A stretch of DNA of 42,894 nucleotides from Alphaproteobacteria bacterium (GCA_003230015.1 QIGO01000003.1:1-42894); one strand, 5' to 3'. Numbered from the stretch's first letter, positions 27,000-36,146 are shown. Numbers and translations: made by a program. Notes: generated from the sequence alone by a model not told the origin.

Positions 27000-27270
27000 C
27001 CTAGTGGATAAAATCTAACAGAGGGTACCCATACGACGGCTTTGCGAGTTCACCCGGCGAGGCGCGAGATACGCCGTGATGCCCTCGCATCACAAGTGTC
27101 GCGCAACGCGGCCGGTGAGCTCGCAAAGCCGCCCTTCGGGTCCCGTATCCCGGTATCTGGGGGCGTCAAGACCCTCGACGATGCCTTGGCATCGCCCGCA
27201 CGCCTTCTCCTGCCCAGATACCGGGATACGGGATCGTATGGGTACCATCTGTTAGATTCTATCCACCAGG
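27000..27270. repeat. composite palindromic element 1 (three-way-junction fold) between dctQ and parC
   Basis: This fills most of the 338 bp gap between dctQ and parC. Outer arms 27000-27036 and 27234-27270 pair over 37 bp with three mismatches (27003, 27011, 27023). Inside are two independent hairpins. Hairpin A has a base at 27037-27054 with 27114-27131 and an apex GTGATGC-CCTC-GCATCAC at 27076-27093. Hairpin B has a perfect 21 bp base at 27141-27161 with 27213-27233 and an apex CGATGCC-TT-GGCATCG at 27179-27194. Bases 27132-27140 link them. No credible reading frame lies within. The fold resembles a cloverleaf; it may be a miniature mobile element or a structured RNA. Confidence 0.8.
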
Positions 27271-27312
27271 GTGTATCAGTTTGTCGGGCCTAGCTCAACG
27301 TCCACCGGGCGG

Positions 27313-29556
27313 CTATCCGAAAGGGGCAGGTCCGAACCCGTTGGTCCTTGGGAATCCGGCCGGCGGCAACCGGCCGCTTTGTGCGCGTTTGCCCAGCCAC
27401 CCCTGCAGCTGATCGGCACCGAACGTCCGCCTTCGCTCGCCCGTCTGCACGCTCAGACCGTCTTCCAGCTTGAACATCCGCACATCGCGCAGCCCGCCCT
27501 TGGCAAAACGCTGCAGGCGCACGCCTTTGCCGCGTCCCATCTCAGGCAGGTCGTCTTTATGGAATATCAGCAGCTTACGGTTCTCGCCCAGGGCCGCCAC
27601 ATGGTCGCCCTCCGCCGGCACGCACAGCACCGCCTCGCTGCCGCCGCCGACATTAAGCACCTGACGGCCGCTACGGGTCTGCGCGATCACGTCTTTTTCC
27701 GACACCAGAAAGCCGCGCCCATCGGCCGAAGCGACAAGCAGCTGCCGCTCCGGGTCATGCACGAACAGGGCAACGATATCGGTGTCGTTGCCGAACTCGA
27801 GCATCAGCCGCAGCGGCTCGCCATTGCCCCGGCCGCCAGGCAGTTTGTCGGCCCCAAGGCAGTAGAAACGCCCGTTTGTCGCGAATACCAGCAATTTGTC
27901 GGTGGTTTCCGCCGCCACCGCCAGACGGGCCCTATCGCCTTCTTTGTATTTCAGCTCGCCGGCGTCTATCCCATGCCCTCTGATCGTGCGTACCCAGCCC
28001 TTGGCCGAGCAAATAACCGTAATCGGCTCACGCTCGATCATCGCCTCCAGCGGCACCACGACGGCATGCGGCGCGTCGGCGATCTCGGTCCGCCTTTCCC
28101 CGCCAGGATAATTGACGCCGAAACGCGCCTTCATTTCCTTGATTTCTTGGGCCAACCGGGCTGACTTTTGGCCCTCATCGGCCAACAGCGCCGTGATTTT
28201 GTCCCGCTCCCCTTCCAGGTCCGTCATCTCTTTGCGGATTTCCAACTCTTCGAGTTTGCGCAACGAACGCAAACGCATGTTCAAAATCGCCTCGGCCTGC
28301 GCCTCGGTCAATTCGAACCGCGCCATCAATTCCTGGCGTGGATGATCCTCCTCCCGGATGATACGGATCACCTCATCCAGATTGAGATAGACCACCATAT
28401 AACCCGCCAGCACATCCAGGCGCCGGGCTATTTTTTCCAGCCGGTGCTCGCTGCGCCGCACCAGCACCACCAGGCGATGGTCGAGAAATGCCTGCAACAA
28501 ACCGCGCAAGGTCATCACCTGCGGCGTCCGATCCGCGCTCACCACATTCATATTGAGGCTGATACGCGTTTCCAGATCGGTCTGCCGAAACAGGCTTTCC
28601 ATCAGCAGGGCTGGCTCTACATTGCGGCTCTTCGGCTCCAGCACCATCCGCAGATCCTCGGCCGACTCATCGCGCACATCCGCCAGCATCGTCAGCTTGC
28701 GCGCATTCAAAAGGTCGGCTATGCGCTCCACCAGACGCGACTTTTGCACTTGATAGGGAATCTCCGTCACCACCACCTGATATTGGCCACGGTTGAGATA
28801 CTCCACCTGCCACTTCGCCCGCACCCGCAAACCGCCACGCCCGGTTGTATAGGCCTCGACGATGGTCTCCCGATCCTCCACCAGGACGCCCCCGGTGGGC
28901 AGATCGGGCCCCGGCATGAATTCGCACAGCTTGGCGATCGATGCGTTGGGATGTTTGAGCAAATACTGCAGCGCGTCGCAGATCTCGCCGACATTATGGG
29001 GCGGAATATTGGTCGCCATGCCCACGGCGATACCCTGCGAGCCATTGGCCAGCAGGTTCGGAAACGCCGCCGGCAGCACCACCGGTTCTTCATTGTCCCC
29101 GTCATAGGTATCCTGCAGGTCGACGGCGTCCTCGTGGATACCCTCCAGCAGCGCCATCGCCACCGGTGTCAGGCGCGCCTCGGTATAGCGCATCGCCGCG
29201 GCGTTATCGCCATCGATACTGCCGAAATTACCCTGGCCATCCACCAGCGGATAACGCACCGCGAAATCCTGCGCCAGCCGCACCATGGCGTCATAGATCG
29301 CCACATCCCCATGGGGATGGAATTTACCCATGACGTCGCCCACGACCCGCGCGCATTTTTTGAACCCCTGATCCGGATCCAGCCGCAATTGCTGCATCGC
29401 GAACAGCAGCCGCCGATGCACCGGCTTCAAGCCGTCGCGCACATCGGGTAAGGAGCGCGACATGATCGTGCTCAACGCATAGCTCAAATAGCGCTCGCTC
29501 AACGCGTCTTTGAATTGCGTCGGCCTGATCTCGAGAGCGACTGCGGAATCGGACAT
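27313..29556 (-). CDS. parC: DNA topoisomerase IV subunit A
   Basis: A 747-residue type IIA topoisomerase subunit, decatenating daughter chromosomes with ParE. The N-terminus has [21 protein letters not shown], the catalytic Tyr is Y124 in [13 protein letters not shown], and the C-terminal half is a beta-pinwheel (e.g. [37 protein letters not shown]). The pinwheel content and length match ParC rather than GyrA (about 870-900 with a GyrA-box). The ATG at 29556 is preferred, with GAGGA upstream; an in-frame start at 29568 exists. The quinolone-contact positions read [11 protein letters not shown], i.e. Val (V85) where E. coli ParC has Ser80. The gene is flanked on both sides by palindromic elements. 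Confidence 0.93.
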   Translation of the reverse strand: MSDSAVALEIRPTQFKDALSERYLSYALSTIMSRSLPDVRDGLKPVHRRLLFAMQQLRLDPDQGFKKCARVVGDVMGKFHPHGDVAIYDAMVRLAQDFAVRYPLVDGQGNFGSIDGDNAAAMRYTEARLTPVAMALLEGIHEDAVDLQDTYDGDNEEPVVLPAAFPNLLANGSQGIAVGMATNIPPHNVGEICDALQYLLKHPNASIAKLCEFMPGPDLPTGGVLVEDRETIVEAYTTGRGGLRVRAKWQVEYLNRGQYQVVVTEIPYQVQKSRLVERIADLLNARKLTMLADVRDESAEDLRMVLEPKSRNVEPALLMESLFRQTDLETRISLNMNVVSADRTPQVMTLRGLLQAFLDHRLVVLVRRSEHRLEKIARRLDVLAGYMVVYLNLDEVIRIIREEDHPRQELMARFELTEAQAEAILNMRLRSLRKLEELEIRKEMTDLEGERDKITALLADEGQKSARLAQEIKEMKARFGVNYPGGERRTEIADAPHAVVVPLEAMIEREPITVICSAKGWVRTIRGHGIDAGELKYKEGDRARLAVAAETTDKLLVFATNGRFYCLGADKLPGGRGNGEPLRLMLEFGNDTDIVALFVHDPERQLLVASADGRGFLVSEKDVIAQTRSGRQVLNVGGGSEAVLCVPAEGDHVAALGENRKLLIFHKDDLPEMGRGKGVRLQRFAKGGLRDVRMFKLEDGLSVQTGERRRTFGADQLQGWLGKRAQSGRLPPAGFPRTNGFGPAPFG

Positions 29557-29647
29557 AATTTTCCTCAAGTTGGCTGCGTCCCATATACGAGCGATGATCC
29601 GAGGCGGTCAACCGCATCGGCCCGAGACCGCTATGATTCTAGCCTTG

Positions 29648-29824
29648 TACCAAGGAGCGCTGATAATGACCCATAGAGACGGCCTACCATGGTTTTCGGC
29701 AAGGCGCGTGGGCTGCGACGATGCGGTGCATCGTAAAGCCCGCGCAACGCCGTCCGAAAGCCTTGGTAGGCCGCCGTTCCGGTCGCCTGCGATCTCTATG
29801 GGTCATTATCAGCGCTCCTTGGTA
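29648..29824. repeat. composite palindromic element 2 between recO and parC
   Basis: Outer arms 29648-29679 and 29793-29824 are a perfect 32 bp inverted repeat. Within it is a second stem, 29680-29699 with 29754-29773 (two mismatches). The apex is ACGATGC-GGT-GCATCGT (29718-29734), flanked by GGCGCG on one side and CGCGCAACGC on the other. The right-hand 19 bases 29774-29792 are unpaired. The element abuts the recO stop codon (29825-29827) and so lies in the recO-parC intergenic space of about 270 bp. The core matches hairpin A of the element on the other side of parC, while the outer arms are unrelated. Confidence 0.8.
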
Positions 29825-30550
29825 TTACACGCCAAACTGTGCCGCCAGCCGCTCCCTTGCCGCCGGCAGCGGCCGGTTCATCGGTCCGAAGACATGCTGT
29901 TGCAGAAAATACCCTGTCAGCCGCAGGCCGTCGCCAACGGCTGCCGCGTCCACATCGCCCCGCCCGATCAGAAATCCCGGCAATGTCAGCAGCTTGTCCC
30001 GGTAATCTTCACCGGCGGACAGACTGACCGCCCGCCCGCTGCGCGGTGAGACATAGGCCAGCATGTCGTTACGCCCGGTCGCCGCGCAGCGGCTGAGGTC
30101 GAGCCCGAACCCCAATTCCGACAGCAGCCCCAACTCCCATCTCACATAAATGCCTGGCCACACCGCGTTTTCATCATCCGCGGCCATGGCGTCGAATAAG
30201 GCGCCCAGACCCACGAACAGCGCCGGATGCGCCTCTCGCTCCGGCAGCGCCAATTCAGCCATGCTGCAGACCGCACTCAACCCGCTGAGCCGCAGCGGAT
30301 CGTCCATCAAGCCCGCCGCATAGGAGCGTTCGGCCTCCAAGGTATAAGTCCCCAGATGCTCGGCAAGACGCGCCCGCCAGGACGCCCGCACCCGTGTACC
30401 CGGCTCGATCAACCCGCGTTTCCTGCGCGATGTCGCCCCATGGACCAGCCCGGCATGGCGGCCATGCGCGGCCGTGAGAAGCTGCACCACCGCCGCCCCC
30501 TCGCCATGGGGCCGGTGACCCAGCACGAAGCCGTCGTCGCTCCAATCCAT
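29825..30550 (-). CDS. recO: DNA repair protein RecO
   Basis: A 241-residue recombination mediator that loads RecA with RecR in the RecFOR gap-repair pathway. The OB-fold N-terminus is seen in DDGFVLGHRPHGEGAAVVQL and HGRHAGLVHGATSRRKRGLI. The helical C-terminal part includes VRWELGLLSELGFGLDLSRC and the late LTGYFLQQHVFG. The zinc-finger cysteines of some RecO proteins are reduced here to a single CAATG-type remnant. The ATG follows GGGAGG by 5 bases. It is 24 bp downstream of era. Its stop codon directly touches a 177 bp palindromic element. Confidence 0.92.
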   Translation of the reverse strand: MDWSDDGFVLGHRPHGEGAAVVQLLTAAHGRHAGLVHGATSRRKRGLIEPGTRVRASWRARLAEHLGTYTLEAERSYAAGLMDDPLRLSGLSAVCSMAELALPEREAHPALFVGLGALFDAMAADDENAVWPGIYVRWELGLLSELGFGLDLSRCAATGRNDMLAYVSPRSGRAVSLSAGEDYRDKLLTLPGFLIGRGDVDAAAVGDGLRLTGYFLQQHVFGPMNRPLPAARERLAAQFGV

Positions 30551-30574
30551 GAATGCCTCCCGGCCCCAACCGGC

Positions 30575-31477
30575 TCAAACGTCGAACCGCAGTCCCCATC
30601 GCCGGTATTGCTCGGGGTCTTCGGCCCAGTTGCTGCGCACCTTCACCCGGATGAACAAATGAACGCTGCGCTGCAAATCCGCTTCCAGATCGACCTGCGC
30701 TTGGCTGCGAATCCGCTTGATGGTCTGCCCACCCTTGCCCAGCACAATGCCCTTTTGGCTGTCCCGGGCGACGGTGAGTGTCTGATCGATCCGCACGCTG
30801 CCATCCTTGAAATCCTGCCACGCCTCGGTTTCCACCGTCAGCGCGTAGGGCAACTCGTCATGCAGATTGAGAAACGCCTTTTCGCGGGTGACCTCGGCCG
30901 CCAGCATCCGCAGCGGCAGATCGGCTATCTGATCTTCCGGATACAGCCACGGCCCGTTCGGCATGCGGCTGGTCAGATGCGCCTGCAGATCCTTGACCCC
31001 ATCCCCATCGAGCGCCGAGATCATGAATATATCGGAAAAGACGCCGGTCTGGTTAAGCCGGTCCGCCTGAGCCAGCAACACCTCCCGACGCACCAGGTCG
31101 ACCTTGTTGAGAGCCAGCACGGCCTGCCGGCCCGCCGCCGATTGCCCCTTGACGATACGGTCCACATCGCCATCGGCCCCTCGCGCCGCATCCACCAGCA
31201 CGACGCTCACATCGGCGTCCCCCACGCCGGCCCAGGCGGCATCCACCATCGCCCGCTCCAGCCGCCGGCGCGGCGCGAAGATCCCCGGCGTATCGACAAA
31301 AACTATCTGACAGTCGCCGTCGAGCCCGATGCCCCGGATCTGCGCCCGCGTCGTTTGCACCTTGTGGGTCACGATCGAGACCTTGCTGCCCACCAGCCGG
31401 TTCAGCAATGTCGACTTGCCGGCATTTGGCGGGCCCGCCAAGGCCACCACGCCGCACCGTGTGTCTTTACCCGCCAT
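30575..31477 (-). CDS. era: GTPase Era
   Basis: A 300-residue ribosome-assembly GTPase that binds the 3' end of 16S rRNA. The G motifs are G1 AGPPNAGKSTLLNRLVG, G2 QTTRAQIRGI, G3 VDTPGIF and G4 ALNKVDL. The C-terminal KH domain contains VLGKGGQTIKRIRSQAQVDLE. The start is set at the ATG at 31477, giving the normal length; upstream in-frame sequence overlaps rnc and is unlike Era. The start lies 11 bp inside the end of rnc, so the two are translationally coupled, as in many bacteria. Confidence 0.96.
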   Translation of the reverse strand: MAGKDTRCGVVALAGPPNAGKSTLLNRLVGSKVSIVTHKVQTTRAQIRGIGLDGDCQIVFVDTPGIFAPRRRLERAMVDAAWAGVGDADVSVVLVDAARGADGDVDRIVKGQSAAGRQAVLALNKVDLVRREVLLAQADRLNQTGVFSDIFMISALDGDGVKDLQAHLTSRMPNGPWLYPEDQIADLPLRMLAAEVTREKAFLNLHDELPYALTVETEAWQDFKDGSVRIDQTLTVARDSQKGIVLGKGGQTIKRIRSQAQVDLEADLQRSVHLFIRVKVRSNWAEDPEQYRRWGLRFDV

Positions 31478-32165
31478 CGCCCTGTCCGGCGACTTGGCGC
31501 AACATGGCGGCTGCCGCCCTTTGCTCTGCCACCCGCTTCGAACGGCCTTCGGCCTGCACACTTGGCCGCGCCTCTACTTCGACCCGCACGGTAAACTCGG
31601 GTTTATGGGACGGGCCCTTGCGCGCCACGACCTCGTATCGGGGCAAGCCGAGCCCGCGGTCCTGTACCCATTCCTGCAGCGCGGTCTTGGCGTCCTGGGG
31701 TGGGACGGCCGTCTCGTTCATCAGCTCGGTCCAATGCTCGACCACGAATTGTGCCGCCGGTTCCAGGCCGCCATCCATGTAGAGCGCCGCGATGACGGCT
31801 TCGACGGCATCCGCGAGGATCGACGCGCTGGCTCGCGTGCCCGCCCCCGCCTCCCCTTTCGACATCCGCAGATAGCGGCCAAGCCCAATACGTTCGGCCA
31901 CCAGCGTCGCCGTCTCACGCCGCACAAGAGCCGTATGCCGGCGCGCTATATCGCCTTCGTTTTCTTCTGGAAAATTTTGCAGCAGCATCTCGGCGACAAC
32001 CAGGCCCAGGACCCGGTCGCCGAGGAACTCCAGCCGCTCATAGCTCTGCCGGTGCCGCGCATTGGCGGCGCTCGGATGGGTCAGCGCCTCGACCAACAGG
32101 CCCGGGCAGCTGAAATCATGTCGGAGATCCGCCGCCAGGGCTTTCAGCGAGGCTTCGGTCTCCAC
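31467..32165 (-). CDS. rnc: ribonuclease III
   Basis: A 232-residue double-stranded RNA endonuclease. The catalytic signature ERLEFLGDRVLGLVVAEML and the second acidic cluster SILADAVEAVIAALYMDGG form the nuclease domain. The C-terminal double-stranded RNA-binding domain starts near KTALQEWVQDRGLGLPRYEV and ends with QRAAAAMLRQV. It processes rRNA precursors and structured mRNAs, and could act on the large hairpins encoded nearby. It starts 5 bp after the lepB stop and overlaps era by 11 bp. Confidence 0.96.
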   Translation of the reverse strand: METEASLKALAADLRHDFSCPGLLVEALTHPSAANARHRQSYERLEFLGDRVLGLVVAEMLLQNFPEENEGDIARRHTALVRRETATLVAERIGLGRYLRMSKGEAGAGTRASASILADAVEAVIAALYMDGGLEPAAQFVVEHWTELMNETAVPPQDAKTALQEWVQDRGLGLPRYEVVARKGPSHKPEFTVRVEVEARPSVQAEGRSKRVAEQRAAAAMLRQVAGQGDGG

Positions 32166-32170
32166 CCCGG

Positions 32171-32929
32171 CTACCGAACCGCATCGAACAGGCGAGAGAA
32201 CCGGGTCGCCGTCGGCCAGCGCCAGAACTCCAGCAGCCCCGCGGTTCCGTCGGTCGAGAAGAACAGAAATTCCGCCGGGCCAACGAAATTCTCCAATGGC
32301 ACCGTCCAGCCGGTCCGGCTGTCGGCTGAATTATCGCGGTTATCGCCCATCGCGAAATACTCCCCCGGCGGCACGATGAACACCCGCGTATTGTCGGACG
32401 ATCCGGTATCGCCGGCCACCTCGATGATCGGATGAACGGCACCGTTCGGCAAAGTTTCCAGATATCGCGGCACGAAATTCTTCACCCCGGGCCGCGGTTC
32501 GTAGAGAAAGTCGTCGATCCGCTCCCGCTTCACCGCCTCGCCATTGATCTGCAAGATACCGCCCACAACTTGGATCCGGTCGCCGGGCAAGCCGATGATC
32601 CGCTTGATAAAAGTCTCCTCATTGCTCGGTGGCTTGCGGAACACCGCGACATCGCCGCGCTCCGGCGCCCTGGATAATATCCGGCCCTTGAACAAGGGCG
32701 GCCGCAGGGGCAACGAGTAGCGGCTGTAGCCGTAGGAAAATTTCGATACGAACAAATAGTCGCCGATCAGCAGCGTCGGCACCATGGACCCTGATGGAAT
32801 GTTGAATGGCTCATAGGCCACGGTCCGTACCACCAGTGCGATCAGGACGGCATAGACCAATGTCCTGAAAGTCTCGGCCCATCCGCCGGTTTGCTGCTTC
32901 TTTTTCATCAATGTATCCGGCTTGGTCAC
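32171..32929 (-). CDS. lepB: signal peptidase I
   Basis: About 252 residues. One N-terminal membrane helix (TLVYAVLIALVVRTVAYEPF) is followed by the catalytic Ser (S48) in NIPSGSMVPTLLIGDYLFVS. The general-base Lys is in FIKRIIGLPGDRIQVVGG, and the C-terminal box E motif is GEYFAMGDNRDNSADSR. It cleaves Sec signal peptides at the periplasmic face. The start is uncertain. I chose the GTG at 32929 because GGGGA lies upstream; an ATG at 32908 and a TTG at 32965 (overlapping acpS) are also in frame. Confidence 0.94.
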   Translation of the reverse strand: MTKPDTLMKKKQQTGGWAETFRTLVYAVLIALVVRTVAYEPFNIPSGSMVPTLLIGDYLFVSKFSYGYSRYSLPLRPPLFKGRILSRAPERGDVAVFRKPPSNEETFIKRIIGLPGDRIQVVGGILQINGEAVKRERIDDFLYEPRPGVKNFVPRYLETLPNGAVHPIIEVAGDTGSSDNTRVFIVPPGEYFAMGDNRDNSADSRTGWTVPLENFVGPAEFLFFSTDGTAGLLEFWRWPTATRFSRLFDAVR

Positions 32930-32945
32930 GATTTCGAATTCCCCA

Positions 32946-33371
32946 TCAAGAGACGGTCCTTTCAATTAAACGATCTTCGGGGACCGCGGAGATTAACACG
33001 ATCGCCTGCGCCATGGGCGGATCATCGGTTAGCGAGACATCCACCTGCACCACCATGCCCGCCGGCACCATAGCGGCCAAATGCTTGGCCGCGTTGCCCG
33101 TAAGCACCATTGTCGGCTTGCCGGAGGGCAGATTTGCCACCCCCAGGTCACGCCAGTAGATCCCCCGGCGGAAACCGGTTCCCAACGCCTTGGAGCACGC
33201 CTCTTTGGCGGCAAAACGCCGCGCATAGCTTTCCGCGCGGTTGCGCCGCCGGTCCGATTTGCGCCGCTCCTCTTCGGTAAAGCAGCGCTGCGTGAAACGC
33301 TCGCCGAACCGCTCAAGCGTCCGCGCCACCCGCCGAATATCGACGATATCGCTGCCAAGCCCAAGAATCAT
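32946..33371 (-). CDS. acpS: holo-[acyl-carrier-protein] synthase
   Basis: A 141-residue phosphopantetheinyl transferase that activates acyl carrier protein. The metal-binding motifs are [11 protein letters not shown] at the N-terminus and [19 protein letters not shown] in the middle; [12 protein letters not shown] follows. The ATG at 33371 gives the family length. An in-frame extension to 33416 has no similarity. It is separated from rel by about 150 bp in which I see no gene. The pdxJ gene that often precedes acpS elsewhere is not here. Confidence 0.93.
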   Translation of the reverse strand: MILGLGSDIVDIRRVARTLERFGERFTQRCFTEEERRKSDRRRNRAESYARRFAAKEACSKALGTGFRRGIYWRDLGVANLPSGKPTMVLTGNAAKHLAAMVPAGMVVQVDVSLTDDPPMAQAIVLISAVPEDRLIERTVS

Positions 33372-33524
33372 CAGCTGTCCGGGCTCTTCGGCGCCAGGCC
33401 GTGACCGGGATCCCACCGTCGAGACAGATCTACTTCATTACGCAAATGGGGTCTCCCGCTCCTCGCCAGCGCTGACATAGGCCAGAATTGGCCACCATAC
33501 AGCGAGGGTCAAGGGGGTTGCCTT

Positions 33525-35666
33525 CTACTGGCGGACACGGCTGACCGAAACCACCGCCGGTGCGGCCCGTAGCGCGGCGACGATGGTGCTCAAATGTTTG
33601 GCGTCCCGGACCTCCACATCCACCATCATGTCGAAAAAGTCCACGGTCCGATTGGTAAATTTCAGATTAGAGATATTGCCGTCATGCTTGGCGATCACCG
33701 AAGCGAGATCTCCCAGGCTTCCCGGCTCGTTGATCAGCACCGCCAGCAGCCGGCTCACCAGCTTGCTGTCCTGGCCGTCAACGACATCCCAGGCCACGTC
33801 GAGCCAACGTTCCGGGCTGTCGGAGAAATTCGCCAGCGTATCGCAATCGATGGTGTGAATTGTAACCCCTTTGCCGGTCGATACGATGCCCACGATTCGA
33901 TCCCCGGGCAGCGGATAGCAGCATTTTGCCAAATGCAGCGCCATCCCTGGTATCAGCCCGCGAATTGGCACCGCATGTTCGCCTGCCTTGCCCCGGGGCC
34001 GCCGCCGGCCGAGACCGAGACTGGGTAGCCGCCGTTTGGTTTCCGGATAGACCTGTTCGATGACCTCCCGCGCCGTAATCAAGCCCTCGCCCACATGCGC
34101 ATAGAGATCTTCAACCCGATCGCAATGTAAGGCTTTCAGCACTTTTTGCAGGCCCGCCTCGGTCAGCTCGCGCTTTTCCTTCTGCGCGGCCTTGGCCACG
34201 ATATCCCGGCCCAGACTGACATATTGCTCCTGCTGTTCGCGGTGAACGAAGCGCCGGATACGCGATCGTGCCTTGCCGGTGACAACCATCTGTTCCCATT
34301 CGGGCGATGGCGTCTGTTTCGACGATGTCAGGATCTCGACCTGGTCGCCATTCTGCAGCGCCACGCGCAGCGGCACCATGCGTCCATTGACCTTGGCGCC
34401 GACGCAATGATCTCCGATCTCCGAATGGACCGCATAGGCAAAATCGATCGGCGTCGCCCCCTGCGGCAACGCATAGACATCGCCCTTCGGCGAAAAGCAA
34501 AACACCTGATCGTGGAACATCTCGAGCTTGGTATGTTCGAGAAATTCCTCCGGTCCCGCCGCGCTCTCCAGGATATCCAGCAATTCTTGCAGCCACCGGT
34601 ACTGCCGGCCGTCGGTCGGATGTGGGGACCCGTCCTTATATTGCCAATGCGCCGCCACCCCGCGTTCGGCCACGTCGTGCATCTCGCGGGTGAGAATCTG
34701 TATCTCGATGCGCTGGCCCTCGGGGCCGACGACCCCGGTATGCAAGGACCGGTAGCCATTTGGCTTTGGCGTCGAGATATAATCCTTGAAACGCCCGGGA
34801 ACCAGCGGATAGCGGCTGTGAACGACCCCTAACGCCTGATAGCTGTCGGCGACCGTACCGACCACCGCCCGGAACGCCATGATATCGGACAGCGCCTCGA
34901 ACCCCACCTGCCGATGCTGCATCTTGCGCCAGATCGAATAGGGTGTTTTCTCGCGCCCTGACAGATCCGCCTTGACACCGCCTTCGGCCAGCGTCGCCTT
35001 CAATTCATCCAGAATCCGCCCGATCAGGCTTTCGCCGCCCTTTTCCCGCAGGAATCCCAACCGCTTGATTACCGAATCCCGCGCTTCCGGATTAAGCTCC
35101 TGGAACGACAGATCCTGCAATTCATCCTTGATGTCGTTCATGCCGATACGCTCGGCAAGGGGCGCATAGATGTCCATGGTTTCCCGGGCGATCCGGCGCC
35201 TTTTGTCGACCGAGCCGATAAACGACAACGTCCGCATATTGTGCAGCCGGTCCGCCAATTTGACCAGCAAGACACGGATATCCCGGCTCATCGCCAGCAC
35301 CAGCTTGCGGAAATTCTCCGCCTGCTTGGCCTGATCCGATTGCAGCTCCAGCTGCGACAGCTTGGTCACCCCATCGACCAGCTGGGCCACTTCCTCGCCA
35401 AACGAATGGCTTAGCTCGTCGAAGGTAACCTTTGTGTCTTCCAGCGTATCATGCAGCAAGGCTGTCACGATGGACGCGCCGTCCAGCCGATAACGCGTCA
35501 GGATGCCGGCAACTTCCAAGGGATGGGAAAAATAGGGATCGCCCGAGGCTCTCGTCTGTGACCCATGGGCCTGCATGGAGAAAACATAGGCACGGTTCAG
35601 CGCGTCTTCATCCACGCTTGGATCGTAATTCTTGACCCGCTCGACCAGCTCAAACTGGCGGATCAT
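33525..35666 (-). CDS. bifunctional (p)ppGpp synthetase/hydrolase (Rel/SpoT)
   Basis: A 713-residue stringent-response enzyme, the single long RSH typical of Alphaproteobacteria. The HD hydrolase domain is intact (SHPLEVAGILTRYRLDGASI, LLHDTLEDTKVTF, LVKLADRLHNMRTLSF), as is the synthetase domain (KTPYSIWRKMQ, LSDIMAFRAVVGTV, FKDYISTPKPNGYRSLHTGV). A TGS domain (VFCFSPKGDVYALPQGATPI) and a C-terminal ACT domain (VDFFDMMVDVEVRDAKHLST) follow. Both activities are therefore expected. It is downstream of rpoZ with a perfect 22 bp palindrome in the gap, the same rpoZ-spoT neighbourhood as in many Proteobacteria. Confidence 0.95.
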   Translation of the reverse strand: MIRQFELVERVKNYDPSVDEDALNRAYVFSMQAHGSQTRASGDPYFSHPLEVAGILTRYRLDGASIVTALLHDTLEDTKVTFDELSHSFGEEVAQLVDGVTKLSQLELQSDQAKQAENFRKLVLAMSRDIRVLLVKLADRLHNMRTLSFIGSVDKRRRIARETMDIYAPLAERIGMNDIKDELQDLSFQELNPEARDSVIKRLGFLREKGGESLIGRILDELKATLAEGGVKADLSGREKTPYSIWRKMQHRQVGFEALSDIMAFRAVVGTVADSYQALGVVHSRYPLVPGRFKDYISTPKPNGYRSLHTGVVGPEGQRIEIQILTREMHDVAERGVAAHWQYKDGSPHPTDGRQYRWLQELLDILESAAGPEEFLEHTKLEMFHDQVFCFSPKGDVYALPQGATPIDFAYAVHSEIGDHCVGAKVNGRMVPLRVALQNGDQVEILTSSKQTPSPEWEQMVVTGKARSRIRRFVHREQQEQYVSLGRDIVAKAAQKEKRELTEAGLQKVLKALHCDRVEDLYAHVGEGLITAREVIEQVYPETKRRLPSLGLGRRRPRGKAGEHAVPIRGLIPGMALHLAKCCYPLPGDRIVGIVSTGKGVTIHTIDCDTLANFSDSPERWLDVAWDVVDGQDSKLVSRLLAVLINEPGSLGDLASVIAKHDGNISNLKFTNRTVDFFDMMVDVEVRDAKHLSTIVAALRAAPAVVSVSRVRQ

Positions 35667-35748
35667 GCCAGCCTATTGTCAGCACCCGCGGTCACCCGCC
35701 GCCGTCCCAAAGCACGCTGGCCACAACCCAGGGTTGTATTTTTCTGCC

Positions 35749-35770
35749 CGGTGGCCGGCGCCGGCCACCG
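35749..35770. other. perfect GC palindrome immediately after the rpoZ stop codon
   Basis: All 22 bases are self-complementary (11 bp arms, CGGTGGCCGGC core), ending one base from the rpoZ stop codon. On the minus (transcribed) strand it is not followed by a T-run, so it is more likely an mRNA-stabilising or attenuating hairpin between rpoZ and rel than a full intrinsic terminator. Confidence 0.6.
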
Positions 35771-35771
35771 A

Positions 35772-36146
35772 TCAGCCTTGTTCCGGCCCCTGTGGCGCTT
35801 CCGCTTCAGGCGCATCCACTTCACTCACGGCCGGCGCTTCGTCATTCACGACGCCGGGCACATCTTGCTCTGATTGCAACAATTCAAGCACGTCATCATC
35901 ATCCTCGGGATGATCGAAGTCCACATGCTTCTGCATGCTCTGAACCAGCGAATGTTGCAAAGCATCGGCGGCAACGGTCTCCTCCGCGATCTCTCGCAGG
36001 GCGACCACGGGATCCTTGTCGTTATCCCGCTCTACCGTCAGCGGCGCGCCGGAGGCAATTTCCCGCGCCCGATGCGCTGCCAGCATCACCAGATCAAACC
36101 TATTCGGAACCTTATCGATACAATCTTCGACTGTTACGCGCGCCAT
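35772..36146 (-). CDS. rpoZ: DNA-directed RNA polymerase omega subunit
   Basis: A 124-residue omega subunit that helps assemble the beta-prime subunit. The conserved N-terminal part is [20 protein letters not shown] then [20 protein letters not shown]. Residues beyond about 70 form an acidic, low-complexity tail ([20 protein letters not shown] and on), as common in alphaproteobacterial omega. It is the expected neighbour of rel/spoT and is preceded by folK. Confidence 0.93.
   Translation of the reverse strand: MARVTVEDCIDKVPNRFDLVMLAAHRAREIASGAPLTVERDNDKDPVVALREIAEETVAADALQHSLVQSMQKHVDFDHPEDDDDVLELLQSEQDVPGVVNDEAPAVSEVDAPEAEAPQGPEQG

Noticed and set aside
27000-27270. Reading the cloverleaf fold as a tRNA gene or a CRISPR-like repeat.
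   Set aside because: There is no T-loop GTTCGA, no anticodon arm of normal size and no CCA end; the stems are far too long. The hairpins are not evenly spaced direct repeats with spacers.
28168-29451. Long plus-strand open frame of about 427 codons opposite parC, and similar ones at 949-1836, 14704-15528, 17389-18237 and 30227-31594.
   Set aside because: They lie antisense to clearly recognised genes, have His/Arg/Pro/Gln-rich compositions and no family motifs. High GC at third codon positions removes stops from the opposite frame.
29648-29824. Simple bidirectional terminator for recO and a neighbour.
   Set aside because: A 32 bp perfect outer stem enclosing a second stem over 177 bp, with no T-run on either side, is far beyond a terminator hairpin.
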